Shown here: positions 8,563-16,236 of the stretch, piece after piece
Layout: every line of letters starts with the position of its first letter
Position numbering within the stretch: position 1 is the stretch's first letter
Assembly: GCA_964610745.1 (NCBI GenBank)
Contig: CAZSYL010000004.1
Span: 40,336-104,335, forward strand
Source of the DNA: SHLQ01 sp964610745
GTDB taxonomy: Bacteria > Actinomycetota > Acidimicrobiia > Acidimicrobiales > SHLQ01
Reading direction: 5' to 3'
DNA: 64,000 nt
Made by a program: the position numbers and the translations under genes
Notes under the pieces: model-generated
Seen by the model: the letters and a program-made list of their open reading frames with translations, nothing else
What the model was told of the DNA's origin: nothing
Databases searched by the model: none

Positions 8563-9781
8563 CTTTATTGACCTCCCAATTCCAGAGATCGACGCCGAGG
8601 CCATCGGCCCGAACGTCGGTGAGAAATTCCCCGACCTCACCCTCCCCGATCAATCCGGTGCCATGATCAACCTTCATGAGCACCGTGGCGGACGCAAGGC
8701 GTTATTCGTCGTCCATCGAAGTGCAGACTGGTGACCATGGTGCCGAGCGCAGCTGGTCGAGCTGCAACGAACATTCGAACAACGCGACGACTCCGTTGCC
8801 GTCTATGCACTGAGCTATGACCCCGTCGACACGCTGACGCGTTTCGCCGACTCTCATGGCATTACCTATCCACTCCTCAGCGACGAGGGCAGCGCGGTCA
8901 TCACCGAACTTGGCCTGCTCAACGTCACCCTCGAAGAGGAACGGGCGGCCTACAACCGCAAGGTCGAGGATCGCCATCGAGGCATCCCCTATCCGGGTAG
9001 TTTCCTGCTAGACGAGGACGGCATCTTGGTCGGCAAGCGACTTGAGCAATCGCACCGCATCCGCCCAACCGCCAATACGCTTATGGGAGAGTTCTTCGAA
9101 GGTGAGAACGAACCAGTTGGGTTGGTGAGTAGCGAGTCGCCGGGCGTGCAGGTTGCGGCGTGGCTCGACGCGCCGGTCATCTCCGCAAACCAATTGCAGG
9201 AGGTACACGTTCGTTTCATGCTCGAACCCGATGCGCACCTCTACACCGAGCCGGTTCCGGACGGATTTAATGCAATTGCTGTGGAGCTCACTGGCGATGA
9301 GACGCTGAAGGTCGAAGATGTCGCGCCGCTCGAAGGTCACGAGTTCAAAATTGAGGGCTTGCCCGAGACGTTCTACGTACTAGACGGAACGATCGACATC
9401 GCGATCCCTTTCTTCCTGCTGACGAATCGAGACACCGCTGGAGACGATCTACGAGATGTCCCGCTCAGCGTCGAGGTGAAGTACCAGGCGTGTACTGGCG
9501 AGACATGCTTCATGCCCGAACGGGTAACTCTCGATCTCGAACTGCAAGAGGCACCAAACCCTGGATACGAGACCAAGGACCTTGCCGCCCTTGCGCCGCT
9601 AGTAATGCGCCGCATCGTGGAAGGACCAAAGACTGAGGCGGAGCTCTTCGAGTTGGTGAACGCGGCTTTGTCGGGAGTCAGTGTCGACACCGACGAGATC
9701 AGCGACACCCTCGGAGTGCTTTCAGACCGCGGTCTGGTCGCCGAGGACGAAGACGGCAACTGGTTCGAGCGGAAAGACTAG
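8555..9781 (+). CDS. Redoxin selenoprotein (UxxC) with DsbD-alpha-like and C-terminal helical domain
   Basis: The frame 8555-9781 is open except for one TGA at 8732-8734. Read through, it gives 408 residues with codon 60 in the motif ADW-U-PWC, where homologous AhpC/TSA redoxins have a cysteine. Everything after the TGA continues the fold (LVELQRTF, later SFLLDEDG), so I read Sec60 rather than a stop. A stem-loop of SECIS type lies 20 bases downstream. Domains are redoxin at about 18-180, a DsbD-alpha-like beta domain at about 190-325 with YQACTGETCF, and a C-terminal 70 residues that look like a small winged helix. It starts at ATG 8555, overlapping the double-OsmC gene by 8 bases. No signal peptide is evident, so it is probably a cytoplasmic thiol/selenol oxidoreductase or peroxidase. 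A disabled gene is the alternative, but there is no other damage. Confidence 0.85.
8732..8765 (+). promoter_or_regulatory. Candidate bacterial SECIS element of the redoxin gene
   Basis: The in-frame TGA at 8732-8734 is followed after 20 bases by a hairpin whose stem GCAGCT (8749-8754) pairs perfectly with AGCTGC (8760-8765) around the loop GGTCG. Bacterial SECIS elements are expected inside the coding region just after the UGA, with the apical loop about 16-37 bases away and a G among its first loop bases; all three hold. Six uninterrupted pairs is adequate but not exceptional in GC-rich DNA. Confidence 0.72.
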
Positions 9782-9793
9782 TAGCGCGGTGCT

Positions 9794-10993
9794 CTACGCG
9801 AGGGCGGCGGCGGGCGCCTCGTCGCGCCGGGACCTCTGAAGAGAGGACAACCAGCTGGCAATCGCAACCAAGCCGACCGCTACGGCTCCCATCACCGTCG
9901 CGGTCAGCCATGCCGACCCATAACTCGACCGGTCGGCGATCGATGCGAGAACCGGTGCACCAGCGATACCGCCCATAAACACGCCGGTCACCACAAAACC
10001 TGTCGCTGTGCCGGGAGTCGTCGTCGCGTTTCGAACCACCGTGTAGTACATCACACCTGGCCAACCCCATGCGCCAAGGAACGCGATTGCCGAACCAAGC
10101 CACAACAGCGTGTCGCTGCTTCGGCCGAGAAAGAGCAGAAGAAATCCAACCGCCCCAACCGCCATTGCTACACCGAGCTCGACGAACCCTGCGGAACTAC
10201 GGCGTCCAGCAAGCCATCCAATCCATGTTCGACTGAGGATCGTCACACCACTTCCAATCGCCAGCGCCAACGCTCCCGCGCGTTCAGAGAAGCCGGCATC
10301 AGCGAACGCATCGACGGTGAGCACGGCCAGCCCATTGCCCGCTGCCCCACCGAGAAAGCCAGCAACGGCGAGGGCGAGCAGATAGGGCCAGTCGGCGCCC
10401 ACCGGGCGTCGCTGCTCCCTCGACGATGCTTCGCCGTCGTGGTCTGGGATGAGCAGCACCGTCGCGAACGCAATCAGCGAATAGGCAAAGAATGCGCCGC
10501 GCCAGGCGAAGTCGACTCCGACGCTGCCAACCACCGCGCCAGCGATGAGCGAACCAAGTGGCACCGCCCCCTGTTTGAGCCCGAACCCGAGGCCCTGGCG
10601 ACCCTGCTCGACCAGTGCAAGAACCCGGTTGCCGCCGAGCTGCCCTGAGGTATTGCTGATACCCGCGACGGCTAACGCAAACGCCAACGTCCAGAACGAC
10701 TGGGACAGAGCCACCAGGATCGCAGCGATACCTCCACCGACCGACGCAATGGCAAAGGCTGCTCGAGTCCCCCACCGGTCGATCAGGCTCCCAATCGTGA
10801 ACGACCCAATCGCCGAGGTGACGAAGTACGCCGAGATCGTCAAACCGAACTCTGACTTGGTGATTCCGAGGTCATCTTGCAGCCGTACTGCAAAACCACC
10901 TGCGAAGAACAGCGGGAACGACGCAACCACAGCGAAGAGGCCCGCGGTGAAGAGCGGGCGCTCGTCGAGCACCGAACTCCGAAGCGACATCAT
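9794..10993 (-). CDS. MFS transporter
   Basis: This major facilitator superfamily protein of about 399 residues has roughly twelve hydrophobic segments. The loop between the second and third helices is the MFS motif A-like GSLIDRWGTRAA. The start is placed at the ATG pair 10990-10993, just before the first transmembrane segment. An open frame continues upstream to 11167, but those extra residues are polar and overlap the divergent gene. An AT-rich palindrome (TATATGATATA) lies 2 bases upstream of this start, so the message may be leaderless or nearly so. It converges with the Sec-redoxin gene, leaving only 12 bases between stops. Substrate unknown; neighbours suggest an organic acid. Confidence 0.85.
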   Translation of the reverse strand: MMSLRSSVLDERPLFTAGLFAVVASFPLFFAGGFAVRLQDDLGITKSEFGLTISAYFVTSAIGSFTIGSLIDRWGTRAAFAIASVGGGIAAILVALSQSFWTLAFALAVAGISNTSGQLGGNRVLALVEQGRQGLGFGLKQGAVPLGSLIAGAVVGSVGVDFAWRGAFFAYSLIAFATVLLIPDHDGEASSREQRRPVGADWPYLLALAVAGFLGGAAGNGLAVLTVDAFADAGFSERAGALALAIGSGVTILSRTWIGWLAGRRSSAGFVELGVAMAVGAVGFLLLFLGRSSDTLLWLGSAIAFLGAWGWPGVMYYTVVRNATTTPGTATGFVVTGVFMGGIAGAPVLASIADRSSYGSAWLTATVMGAVAVGLVAIASWLSSLQRSRRDEAPAAALA

Positions 10994-10995
10994 GC

Positions 10996-11105
10996 TATAT
11001 GATATACAACCCGCCCCACGAGAGGCCGAGAGGCGCCGCGGCAGTCCAATCCAAGACCGCGTCAAGACCGCGTGGGCGCAGTTGACCCGCGTTATATATG
11101 ATGTA
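10996..11105. promoter_or_regulatory. Paired AT-rich operator-like palindromes in a divergent promoter region
   Basis: TATAT-G-ATATA at 10996-11006 is a perfect palindrome around one central base. A near copy, TATAT-G-ATGTA with one change, lies at 11095-11105. They stand out in GC-rich DNA and flank the two ends of the intergenic space between the MFS gene (-) and the AhpD-like gene (+), each close to a gene start. They could be sites for one regulator (size and shape would suit a GntR-type dimer) or overlapping -10 elements. Which is not decidable here. Confidence 0.5.
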
Positions 11106-11165
11106 GGAAATGCCTCGATCGGGGCCATAGGGAGATCACATGCATCCAGTTTTTGAGGGTTGGTC

Positions 11166-11831
11166 ATGAGCTACGAAGAACGGGTTCCGCTTATCTCAGG
11201 TGAAGACGCCTCAGGTGACACCAAGGTGCTCTTCGACGCGGTCGAGGCCATGCTCGGCCGGGTTCCCGCGTCCTACCAAGTCCTGGCCCACTCCCCTCAG
11301 GTCGCAAAGATGCTCGTGCCATTCAATGCAGTGCTGCAACGGGAGGGGGCAGGCAGCGTCCTTGAAACAAAGATCAAAGAGATGATCGTGATCAAGACCA
11401 GCCATCTCAATGGCTGTGCGTATTGAACGGCTCACAACACGTCGCTTGGTCAAGCGGCAGGAATCACCTACGAACAGATCGATGCCATTGGTAGCGACGA
11501 TTACATGGAGTCAGATCTGCTGAGCGATCGCGAGAAAGCAGCGGTCCTTTGGGCAGAACATGTCACCCTAAACACGGCGCGTGAAAGCAACGGCGTCTTC
11601 GAACAAGTCCAACCGTTGTTCAACGATGCCGAGCTGGTCGAGATCACGCTCATGAGTTGCTTCTTCAACCTGTTCAATCGCTTCGTCGATGCGCTCCGCG
11701 TCCCCGTCGAAGTTTCGAGCGAGGTCGACAAGATTAAGGGCTCATTGCACCTCGACCCGGACAAGGTCAAGACCTACTACCAGACCGTCGTCGATACTTG
11801 GCCCGGAACCTGGCCCGAGCCAAAAGGCTGA
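11166..11831 (+). CDS. AhpD-like selenoprotein (CxxU), carboxymuconolactone decarboxylase family
   Basis: The frame 11166-11831 is interrupted only by TGA at 11424-11426. Read through, it gives 221 residues with the motif NGCAY-U-TAH, where AhpD-like proteins have CxxC followed by His; hence Cys84, Sec87 and His90. The sequence on both sides fits one continuous helical AhpD-type fold, for example EMIVIKTSHLN before and SLGQAAGIT after. AhpD-like proteins act as disulfide reductases that regenerate peroxiredoxins, or as peroxidases themselves. ATG 11166 has GAGGG 6 bases upstream. Without readthrough the product would end one residue before its resolving residue and lose 60 percent of the protein. 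A candidate SECIS hairpin follows. It is the nearest gene to the Sec-redoxin apart from the MFS gene. Confidence 0.87.
11424..11458 (+). promoter_or_regulatory. Candidate bacterial SECIS element of the AhpD-like gene
   Basis: After the in-frame TGA (11424-11426) come 14 bases and then a hairpin: GTCGCTT (11441-11447) pairs with AAGCGGC (11452-11458), seven pairs including one T-G, around the loop GGTC. The loop starts 21 bases after the TGA and begins with GG. Distance and loop agree with the element in the redoxin gene (20 bases, loop GGTCG), which supports a shared SelB recognition signal. Confidence 0.78.
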
Positions 11832-11855
11832 CCTCCCCGCTCTTGTGCGCTAGGT

Positions 11856-13316
11856 TCAGACTCCTCCGACGGCGACGTATTTAGTCTCGAGGTATTCGTC
11901 GAGGCCGTCGTGGGAGCCTTCGCGACCAATGCCCGACTCCTTCATGCCACCAAAGGGATGGATCTCGGTCGAGAAGAGTCCGGTGTTGACTCCGATCATT
12001 CCGTATTCAAGACCTTCGCTGACCCTCCACACACGCGCGAGGTCACCAGCGAAGAAGTACGCAGCGAGACCGTACGGCGTATCGTTGGCGAGCTGGATCA
12101 CCTCTTCTTCAGAGCTGAACCGATACAGCGGTGCGATTGGGCCGAAGATCTCCGCGTTCGCGATGTCCATGTCCGAGGTGACATCGCCGAGCACGGTGAC
12201 TTCGTAATAGTTACCGCCGCGCTCATGAGCAGCGCCTCCGGTGAGGACCGTCGCTCCGCTCGCGACCGCTGCGTCGACCAATCCGCTGACCTTCTCGAGC
12301 GCTGCCGCATTCACCAAGGGACCGACCTCGGTTTCAGGTGCCCGTGAATCTCCGACCTTCAACTCGGAAGCTCGCGTGGCCAGCTTGGCAGAAAACTCGT
12401 CGTAGACGCCGTCTTGTACGAACAATCGGTTGGCGCAGATACATGTTTGCCCGGTGTTGCGGTACTTCGAGGCGATCGCTCCCTCGACCGCTTCGTCGAT
12501 GTCCGCATCGTCGAACACGATGAACGGTGCGTTGCCGCCCAGTTCCATCGAGACGGCCTTCACCGTGCCCGCGGCCTGGGCCATCAAGAGTTTGCCGACC
12601 GCGGTCGACCCGGTGAATGAGATCTTCTTGACGATTGGATTGGTCGAGAGTTCCTTGCCAACGTCGACCGGGTCAAAGGTTGGTACGACGTTCAAGATCC
12701 CGCCGGGAAGTCCGGCACGTTCGGCCAGTTCTGCGACCGCAAGCGCCGTCATTGGACAATCCTGGGCTGGCTTCACCACGGTCGCGCAACCCGCAGCGAT
12801 TGCGGGAGCCACCTTTCTGGTGATCATTGCCATCGGAAAGTTCCACGGTGTCACTGCCGCCACGACGCCAATGGGATGGCGCAAGACCATTAGGCGCTTG
12901 CTGTTGTCATGGGTAGGGATGATCTCCCCGTACGCCCGCTTGCCCTGCTCGGCGAACCAGTCGACGAAGTTCGCTGCGAACACGGCTTCACCCCGGGACT
13001 CACGAATCGGTTTACCCATCTCGGTGGTCATCAACTGGGCGAGGTCCTCCTGATTCTCGAGGAGCAGGTTGTACCAGGTCCGCATGATGGCGCCGCGCTG
13101 CTTTGCGGTTAACGCAGCCCACGCGGGCATTGCAACATGTGCTGCATCGATCGCGCGCCGAGTCTCATCAACGCCCAAATCAGCAACGGCGCCAACGACC
13201 GATCCATCTACGGGGTTGATGACGTCGAAGGTTGCCGACGAGTCGGCGTCCACCCACGATCCACCGATGTACGCCTGGCTCTTTGCAAGCGTTGGGTCCT
13301 CCAGCTGCAGATCCAT
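11856..13316 (-). CDS. gabD: Succinate-semialdehyde dehydrogenase, NAD(P)+ (GabD-like)
   Basis: This 486-residue aldehyde dehydrogenase oxidises succinate semialdehyde to succinate, feeding the TCA cycle from 4-aminobutyrate or related compounds. The catalytic cysteine is Cys292 in GQTCICANR and the general base Glu258 in MELGGNAPF, both in the GabD form. The Rossmann GSTAVG loop is at about 236-241 and the N-terminal PWNFPMAM stretch at 157-164. Length is typical. The start ATG at 13316 lies 57 bases from the divergent DctP-like gene, so the two may share a control region. Related acyl semialdehydes could also be substrates; the family motifs favour succinate semialdehyde. Confidence 0.9.
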   Translation of the reverse strand: MDLQLEDPTLAKSQAYIGGSWVDADSSATFDVINPVDGSVVGAVADLGVDETRRAIDAAHVAMPAWAALTAKQRGAIMRTWYNLLLENQEDLAQLMTTEMGKPIRESRGEAVFAANFVDWFAEQGKRAYGEIIPTHDNSKRLMVLRHPIGVVAAVTPWNFPMAMITRKVAPAIAAGCATVVKPAQDCPMTALAVAELAERAGLPGGILNVVPTFDPVDVGKELSTNPIVKKISFTGSTAVGKLLMAQAAGTVKAVSMELGGNAPFIVFDDADIDEAVEGAIASKYRNTGQTCICANRLFVQDGVYDEFSAKLATRASELKVGDSRAPETEVGPLVNAAALEKVSGLVDAAVASGATVLTGGAAHERGGNYYEVTVLGDVTSDMDIANAEIFGPIAPLYRFSSEEEVIQLANDTPYGLAAYFFAGDLARVWRVSEGLEYGMIGVNTGLFSTEIHPFGGMKESGIGREGSHDGLDEYLETKYVAVGGV

Positions 13317-13372
13317 CCGATAATCCTCCGTGACTTGAGATCAGATATTATGTCAGGTCTGAGGGGGCTCAT

Positions 13373-14281
13373 ATGAAACCGCAAACGGTACGGGTCGGCG
13401 GCTATGCGCCCCGGGATTCAGTTCACAGTCGTGCAGTCGATCGGTTCGCCAGCGAGGTCGAGCAGCGATCCAACGGCGAACTACAAACTGAGATCACCTA
13501 CAACGTGATGGATGCTGGCAAACCCGCGACTGCGTTGTTCGACATGCTCGACGCTGGCGAACTGACCTGGTGTTATTACTCAACCAGTTACCTGGGCGCA
13601 CAGGTCCCTGAGCTCGACGCGCTCGAGGTGCCCTTTCTCTTTCAAACCGTCGCCGATGCTCACGAGGCTCTCGATGGCCCCTTCGGAGCTGCGCTGGCCA
13701 ATGCGGTTCGCGAACACGCGAACTATGAAGTCCTTGGCTTCTGGGACAACGGACTCCGACACATGACCAATACGAACCGGGACATTCGAACACCCGAAGA
13801 CTGCGCTGGACTTCGTATTCGCCTCCAACCAAACCCGATCCATGTTGCACTAACGAGGTCGTGGGGCATGGAACCAACGATCGCTGAGCTGAGCGCGGGT
13901 ATCGAAATGATCAAGCGCGGTGATGTCGACGCGCAGGAGAACCCGCTCGCCAACACCGTGGCCTATGGGGTCGAGCACGAGCACATCACACTCACGGCAC
14001 ACCTCTATGGTGCGAGGGGGTTGTTCGCCAACCCAACCGAGATGGACAAGCTCGGCGATCGTGCGGAGATTGTCCGGGCTGCCGCCCGTTCTGCGATCGA
14101 ATATCAGCGGGAGGCTGCTGGACGCTACGAGACCGAAGTCCGTGAGCGTCTCGAGGCCGAGGGCCGGGTCGTGCTCGACCTGAGTGCTGACGAACGAAAT
14201 GCCTTCGTCGACGCAGCAGCAGCAGTCATCGAAAATGCTCGATCTGATGTTGCGCCCGATCTCCTCGCGCTCCTTACATGA
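13373..14281 (+). CDS. DctP-family (TRAP SBP-like) protein lacking a signal peptide
   Basis: This 302-residue protein matches the DctP-type solute-binding fold: the RVGGYAPRDSVHSRAVDRFASEV opening, PELDALEVPFLF, GLRHMTN and the arginine-bearing AGLRIRLQP are where substrate-binding residues of TRAP receptors occur. Unusually, it begins directly at the mature part of the fold. Upstream in-frame codons reach a TGA at 13331-13333 with no start or hydrophobic stretch, so no signal peptide can be encoded. No DctQ/DctM permeases are nearby. A GAGGGGG ribosome-binding site precedes ATG 13373. The TGA overlaps the ATG of the DUF3500 gene. A cytoplasmic ligand carrier or sensor is possible; function unknown. 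Confidence 0.8.
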   Translation: MKPQTVRVGGYAPRDSVHSRAVDRFASEVEQRSNGELQTEITYNVMDAGKPATALFDMLDAGELTWCYYSTSYLGAQVPELDALEVPFLFQTVADAHEALDGPFGAALANAVREHANYEVLGFWDNGLRHMTNTNRDIRTPEDCAGLRIRLQPNPIHVALTRSWGMEPTIAELSAGIEMIKRGDVDAQENPLANTVAYGVEHEHITLTAHLYGARGLFANPTEMDKLGDRAEIVRAAARSAIEYQREAAGRYETEVRERLEAEGRVVLDLSADERNAFVDAAAAVIENARSDVAPDLLALLT

Positions 14282-15405
14282 CCACCCCGGCACGTCGACG
14301 GATAGCGATGGACATGGCCGAAGCGGCCAGCGATCTGATCGAGTCTGTCGACACCGAGCAACGATCAAAACTGCTGGGAACCCTCGGCAGCGATGAGCAA
14401 TATGAGTGGTTCTATACGCCGACCGATCACGGTGGTCTCGCACTCACAGAGATGGATCCGGCACAACACAAGCTTCTCTTTCAGTTGCTGGCGACCGGTC
14501 TTTCGAGGGCTGGTTACGCCACGGCCTCGGCAATCATGGCGCTCGAAAACGTCCTCGACATGAACGAGGGTTGGACGGCTAACTTTCCGGGCCGAGCACG
14601 TGGCCGAGACCCCCTTTTGTACTGGATTGCGATCTACGGAGATCCATCATCACGCGACTGGGCCTGGAGGTTTGGCGGTCACCACCTCTCACTCAACTAT
14701 CGGATTTCCGAAGGTGCCATCACCGGTACCACACCCAACTTTTTTGGCGCCAACCCGGCCGACAGCCCGCTTCTCGGCCCTCATATGCATCGCCCTCTCG
14801 CCGGCGTGGAGGATCTTGGACGAGAGCTGGCACATGCGTTGAAACAACAAGAGTTTCAGACAGCACTCATCTCACCTGTAGCGCCGGTCGACATCGTTGG
14901 GGCAAACCGTCGCATCATCACCGACGGGGACCGACCTCTCGGCCTTGAATCCGTCTTCCGATACCTCAGCGAGCAAGACACCGTTCTCTGGGCCGAGCGC
15001 CAGAAGGACGCGGAGAAGAACCTGGGATTAGAGCCCGAACACCTCGACGGACTTGCGTTCTCTTCGACTCCCAAGGGGTTAAGCGTTGCTGCGATGAGCT
15101 CGGATAACAAAGAGATCGTGCGAGCGCTACTGGCCTGTTACCTCGGACGACTACCCGAGGAGTTCGCCGACGAAGAGATGGCAAAGTTCGCGGGAGATCG
15201 AATTGATTCGCTCGCCTTTGCCTGGGCCGGAGGCATCGAGAAGCACGAACCCCACTACTACCGCTTCCAGGGTCGCGACCTTCTGGTCGAATACGACAAC
15301 ACCCAACGAGGCGCCAACCACATCCATTCGGTTTGGCGGGACCTGCGAACCGACTTCGGTGGCGACACATTGTTACGCCACTATGCGAACAACGACCACC
15401 ACTAG
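14278..15405 (+). CDS. DUF3500 family protein
   Basis: This 375-residue protein resembles the DUF3500 family, with WRFGGHHLSLNY in the middle (about residue 130), a late FAWAGG stretch, and the C-terminal HYYRFQGRDLLVEYDNTQ plus GANHIHSVWRDL typical of the family. The conserved histidines suggest a metal site or enzyme, but no activity is established that I can name. No signal peptide is seen. It starts at the ATG of an ATGA overlap with the DctP-like gene and ends 9 bases before the SCO6745-like gene, so these three form one unit. Confidence 0.8.
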   Translation: MTTPARRRIAMDMAEAASDLIESVDTEQRSKLLGTLGSDEQYEWFYTPTDHGGLALTEMDPAQHKLLFQLLATGLSRAGYATASAIMALENVLDMNEGWTANFPGRARGRDPLLYWIAIYGDPSSRDWAWRFGGHHLSLNYRISEGAITGTTPNFFGANPADSPLLGPHMHRPLAGVEDLGRELAHALKQQEFQTALISPVAPVDIVGANRRIITDGDRPLGLESVFRYLSEQDTVLWAERQKDAEKNLGLEPEHLDGLAFSSTPKGLSVAAMSSDNKEIVRALLACYLGRLPEEFADEEMAKFAGDRIDSLAFAWAGGIEKHEPHYYRFQGRDLLVEYDNTQRGANHIHSVWRDLRTDFGGDTLLRHYANNDHH

Positions 15406-15414
15406 GACGCACCC

Positions 15415-16212
15415 ATGTCTGAGCTCACCGAGATCGCCCACCTGATCGATCGTCCTGTCTGGGCCGTAAGCGGCGCGATTCGCGAGCAGCATCAGGACCT
15501 GCCGGTTGCCTCAGCCCTCGCCGCGGACACATTTGGCCCGCTCATCAACCTTCTCCCCTTCCGGAACCAACTCACCGAACCACTGATTCTCCGGCGTTAC
15601 ATCTACCGCGACCCTGATGTCATGAAATCCTTTGCCGACGACCTGGTTGGAGCTGACCTCTTCGAGCGGACCGGTGACAACCTCTCACCAACGCCGACGG
15701 TCAAGGCGCTCGCAGCCGAAGTGAGCAGCGCCGTCGACGCTGTTTGTCTCGACCTGTGGGGGGCCGACCGTGCGGTCGTCGACACCGTCTCGGAGATGGC
15801 TCGTACGGTATTGGATACCGCGACGGACCGTCATGGCTTGGTCGGGCTCGCCCAAGAAATCGTCGAGCCGGATGACGCTCTGCATCGCCTCTGGTGGCGC
15901 CTCACCGCGTTGAGACTCGTCCGCAACGAGGCCCACGTCACCGCGTGGACAAACGTCGGTCTTACCGCGAGCGATGTCGAGGTTCTGACATCGGCGTGGG
16001 CAGGCACGTCACTACAGAGCGAGAGATCACCAAGCGAGGAACTTGAGAGTCGTGGCTGGTTTCTGGATGGTTCGGTCACCGAAGAGGGCCTACATATCCG
16101 CCAGTTGATCGAAGACGGCACCGACGATCTCGTCCGCGAAGCACTTACCGCGGTCGACTCTGCTGCATTCCTTGCACTGTTGACCGAGCTGTCACCTCTC
16201 GAACAGCCGTGA
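15415..16212 (+). CDS. SCO6745-like protein, unknown function
   Basis: This mostly helical 265-residue protein has a C-terminal half that follows the SCO6745 family pattern: a long helix LWWRLTALRLVRNEAHVTAW, then GLTASDVEVL, then SRGWFLDGSVTEEGLHIRQLIEDGTD. This half looks like a winged-helix-type unit, so a DNA-binding or regulatory role is possible but unproven. The N-terminal half (about 1-130) is less conserved. ATG 15415 follows the DUF3500 stop by 9 bases, and the hydroxy-acid oxidase starts 24 bases after it. Family assignment is by eye. Confidence 0.6.
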   Translation: MSELTEIAHLIDRPVWAVSGAIREQHQDLPVASALAADTFGPLINLLPFRNQLTEPLILRRYIYRDPDVMKSFADDLVGADLFERTGDNLSPTPTVKALAAEVSSAVDAVCLDLWGADRAVVDTVSEMARTVLDTATDRHGLVGLAQEIVEPDDALHRLWWRLTALRLVRNEAHVTAWTNVGLTASDVEVLTSAWAGTSLQSERSPSEELESRGWFLDGSVTEEGLHIRQLIEDGTDDLVREALTAVDSAAFLALLTELSPLEQP

Positions 16213-16236
16213 CAACACCGATTACTGGCCTCGCAC

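Noticed and set aside
8735..9781. Treating the redoxin as a truncated pseudogene, with a separate protein starting at ATG/TTG near 9026
   Set aside because: The frame is open on both sides of the single TGA, the motif around it is exactly the redox site, and a SECIS-like hairpin follows. A second similar case lies 2.7 kb away.
10082..11156. Plus-strand frames overlapping the MFS gene
   Set aside because: Antisense shadows; the MFS protein has the expected twelve hydrophobic segments and motif A.
13373..14281. TRAP transporter receptor gene of a full transporter
   Set aside because: No permease genes adjacent and no signal peptide can be encoded upstream.
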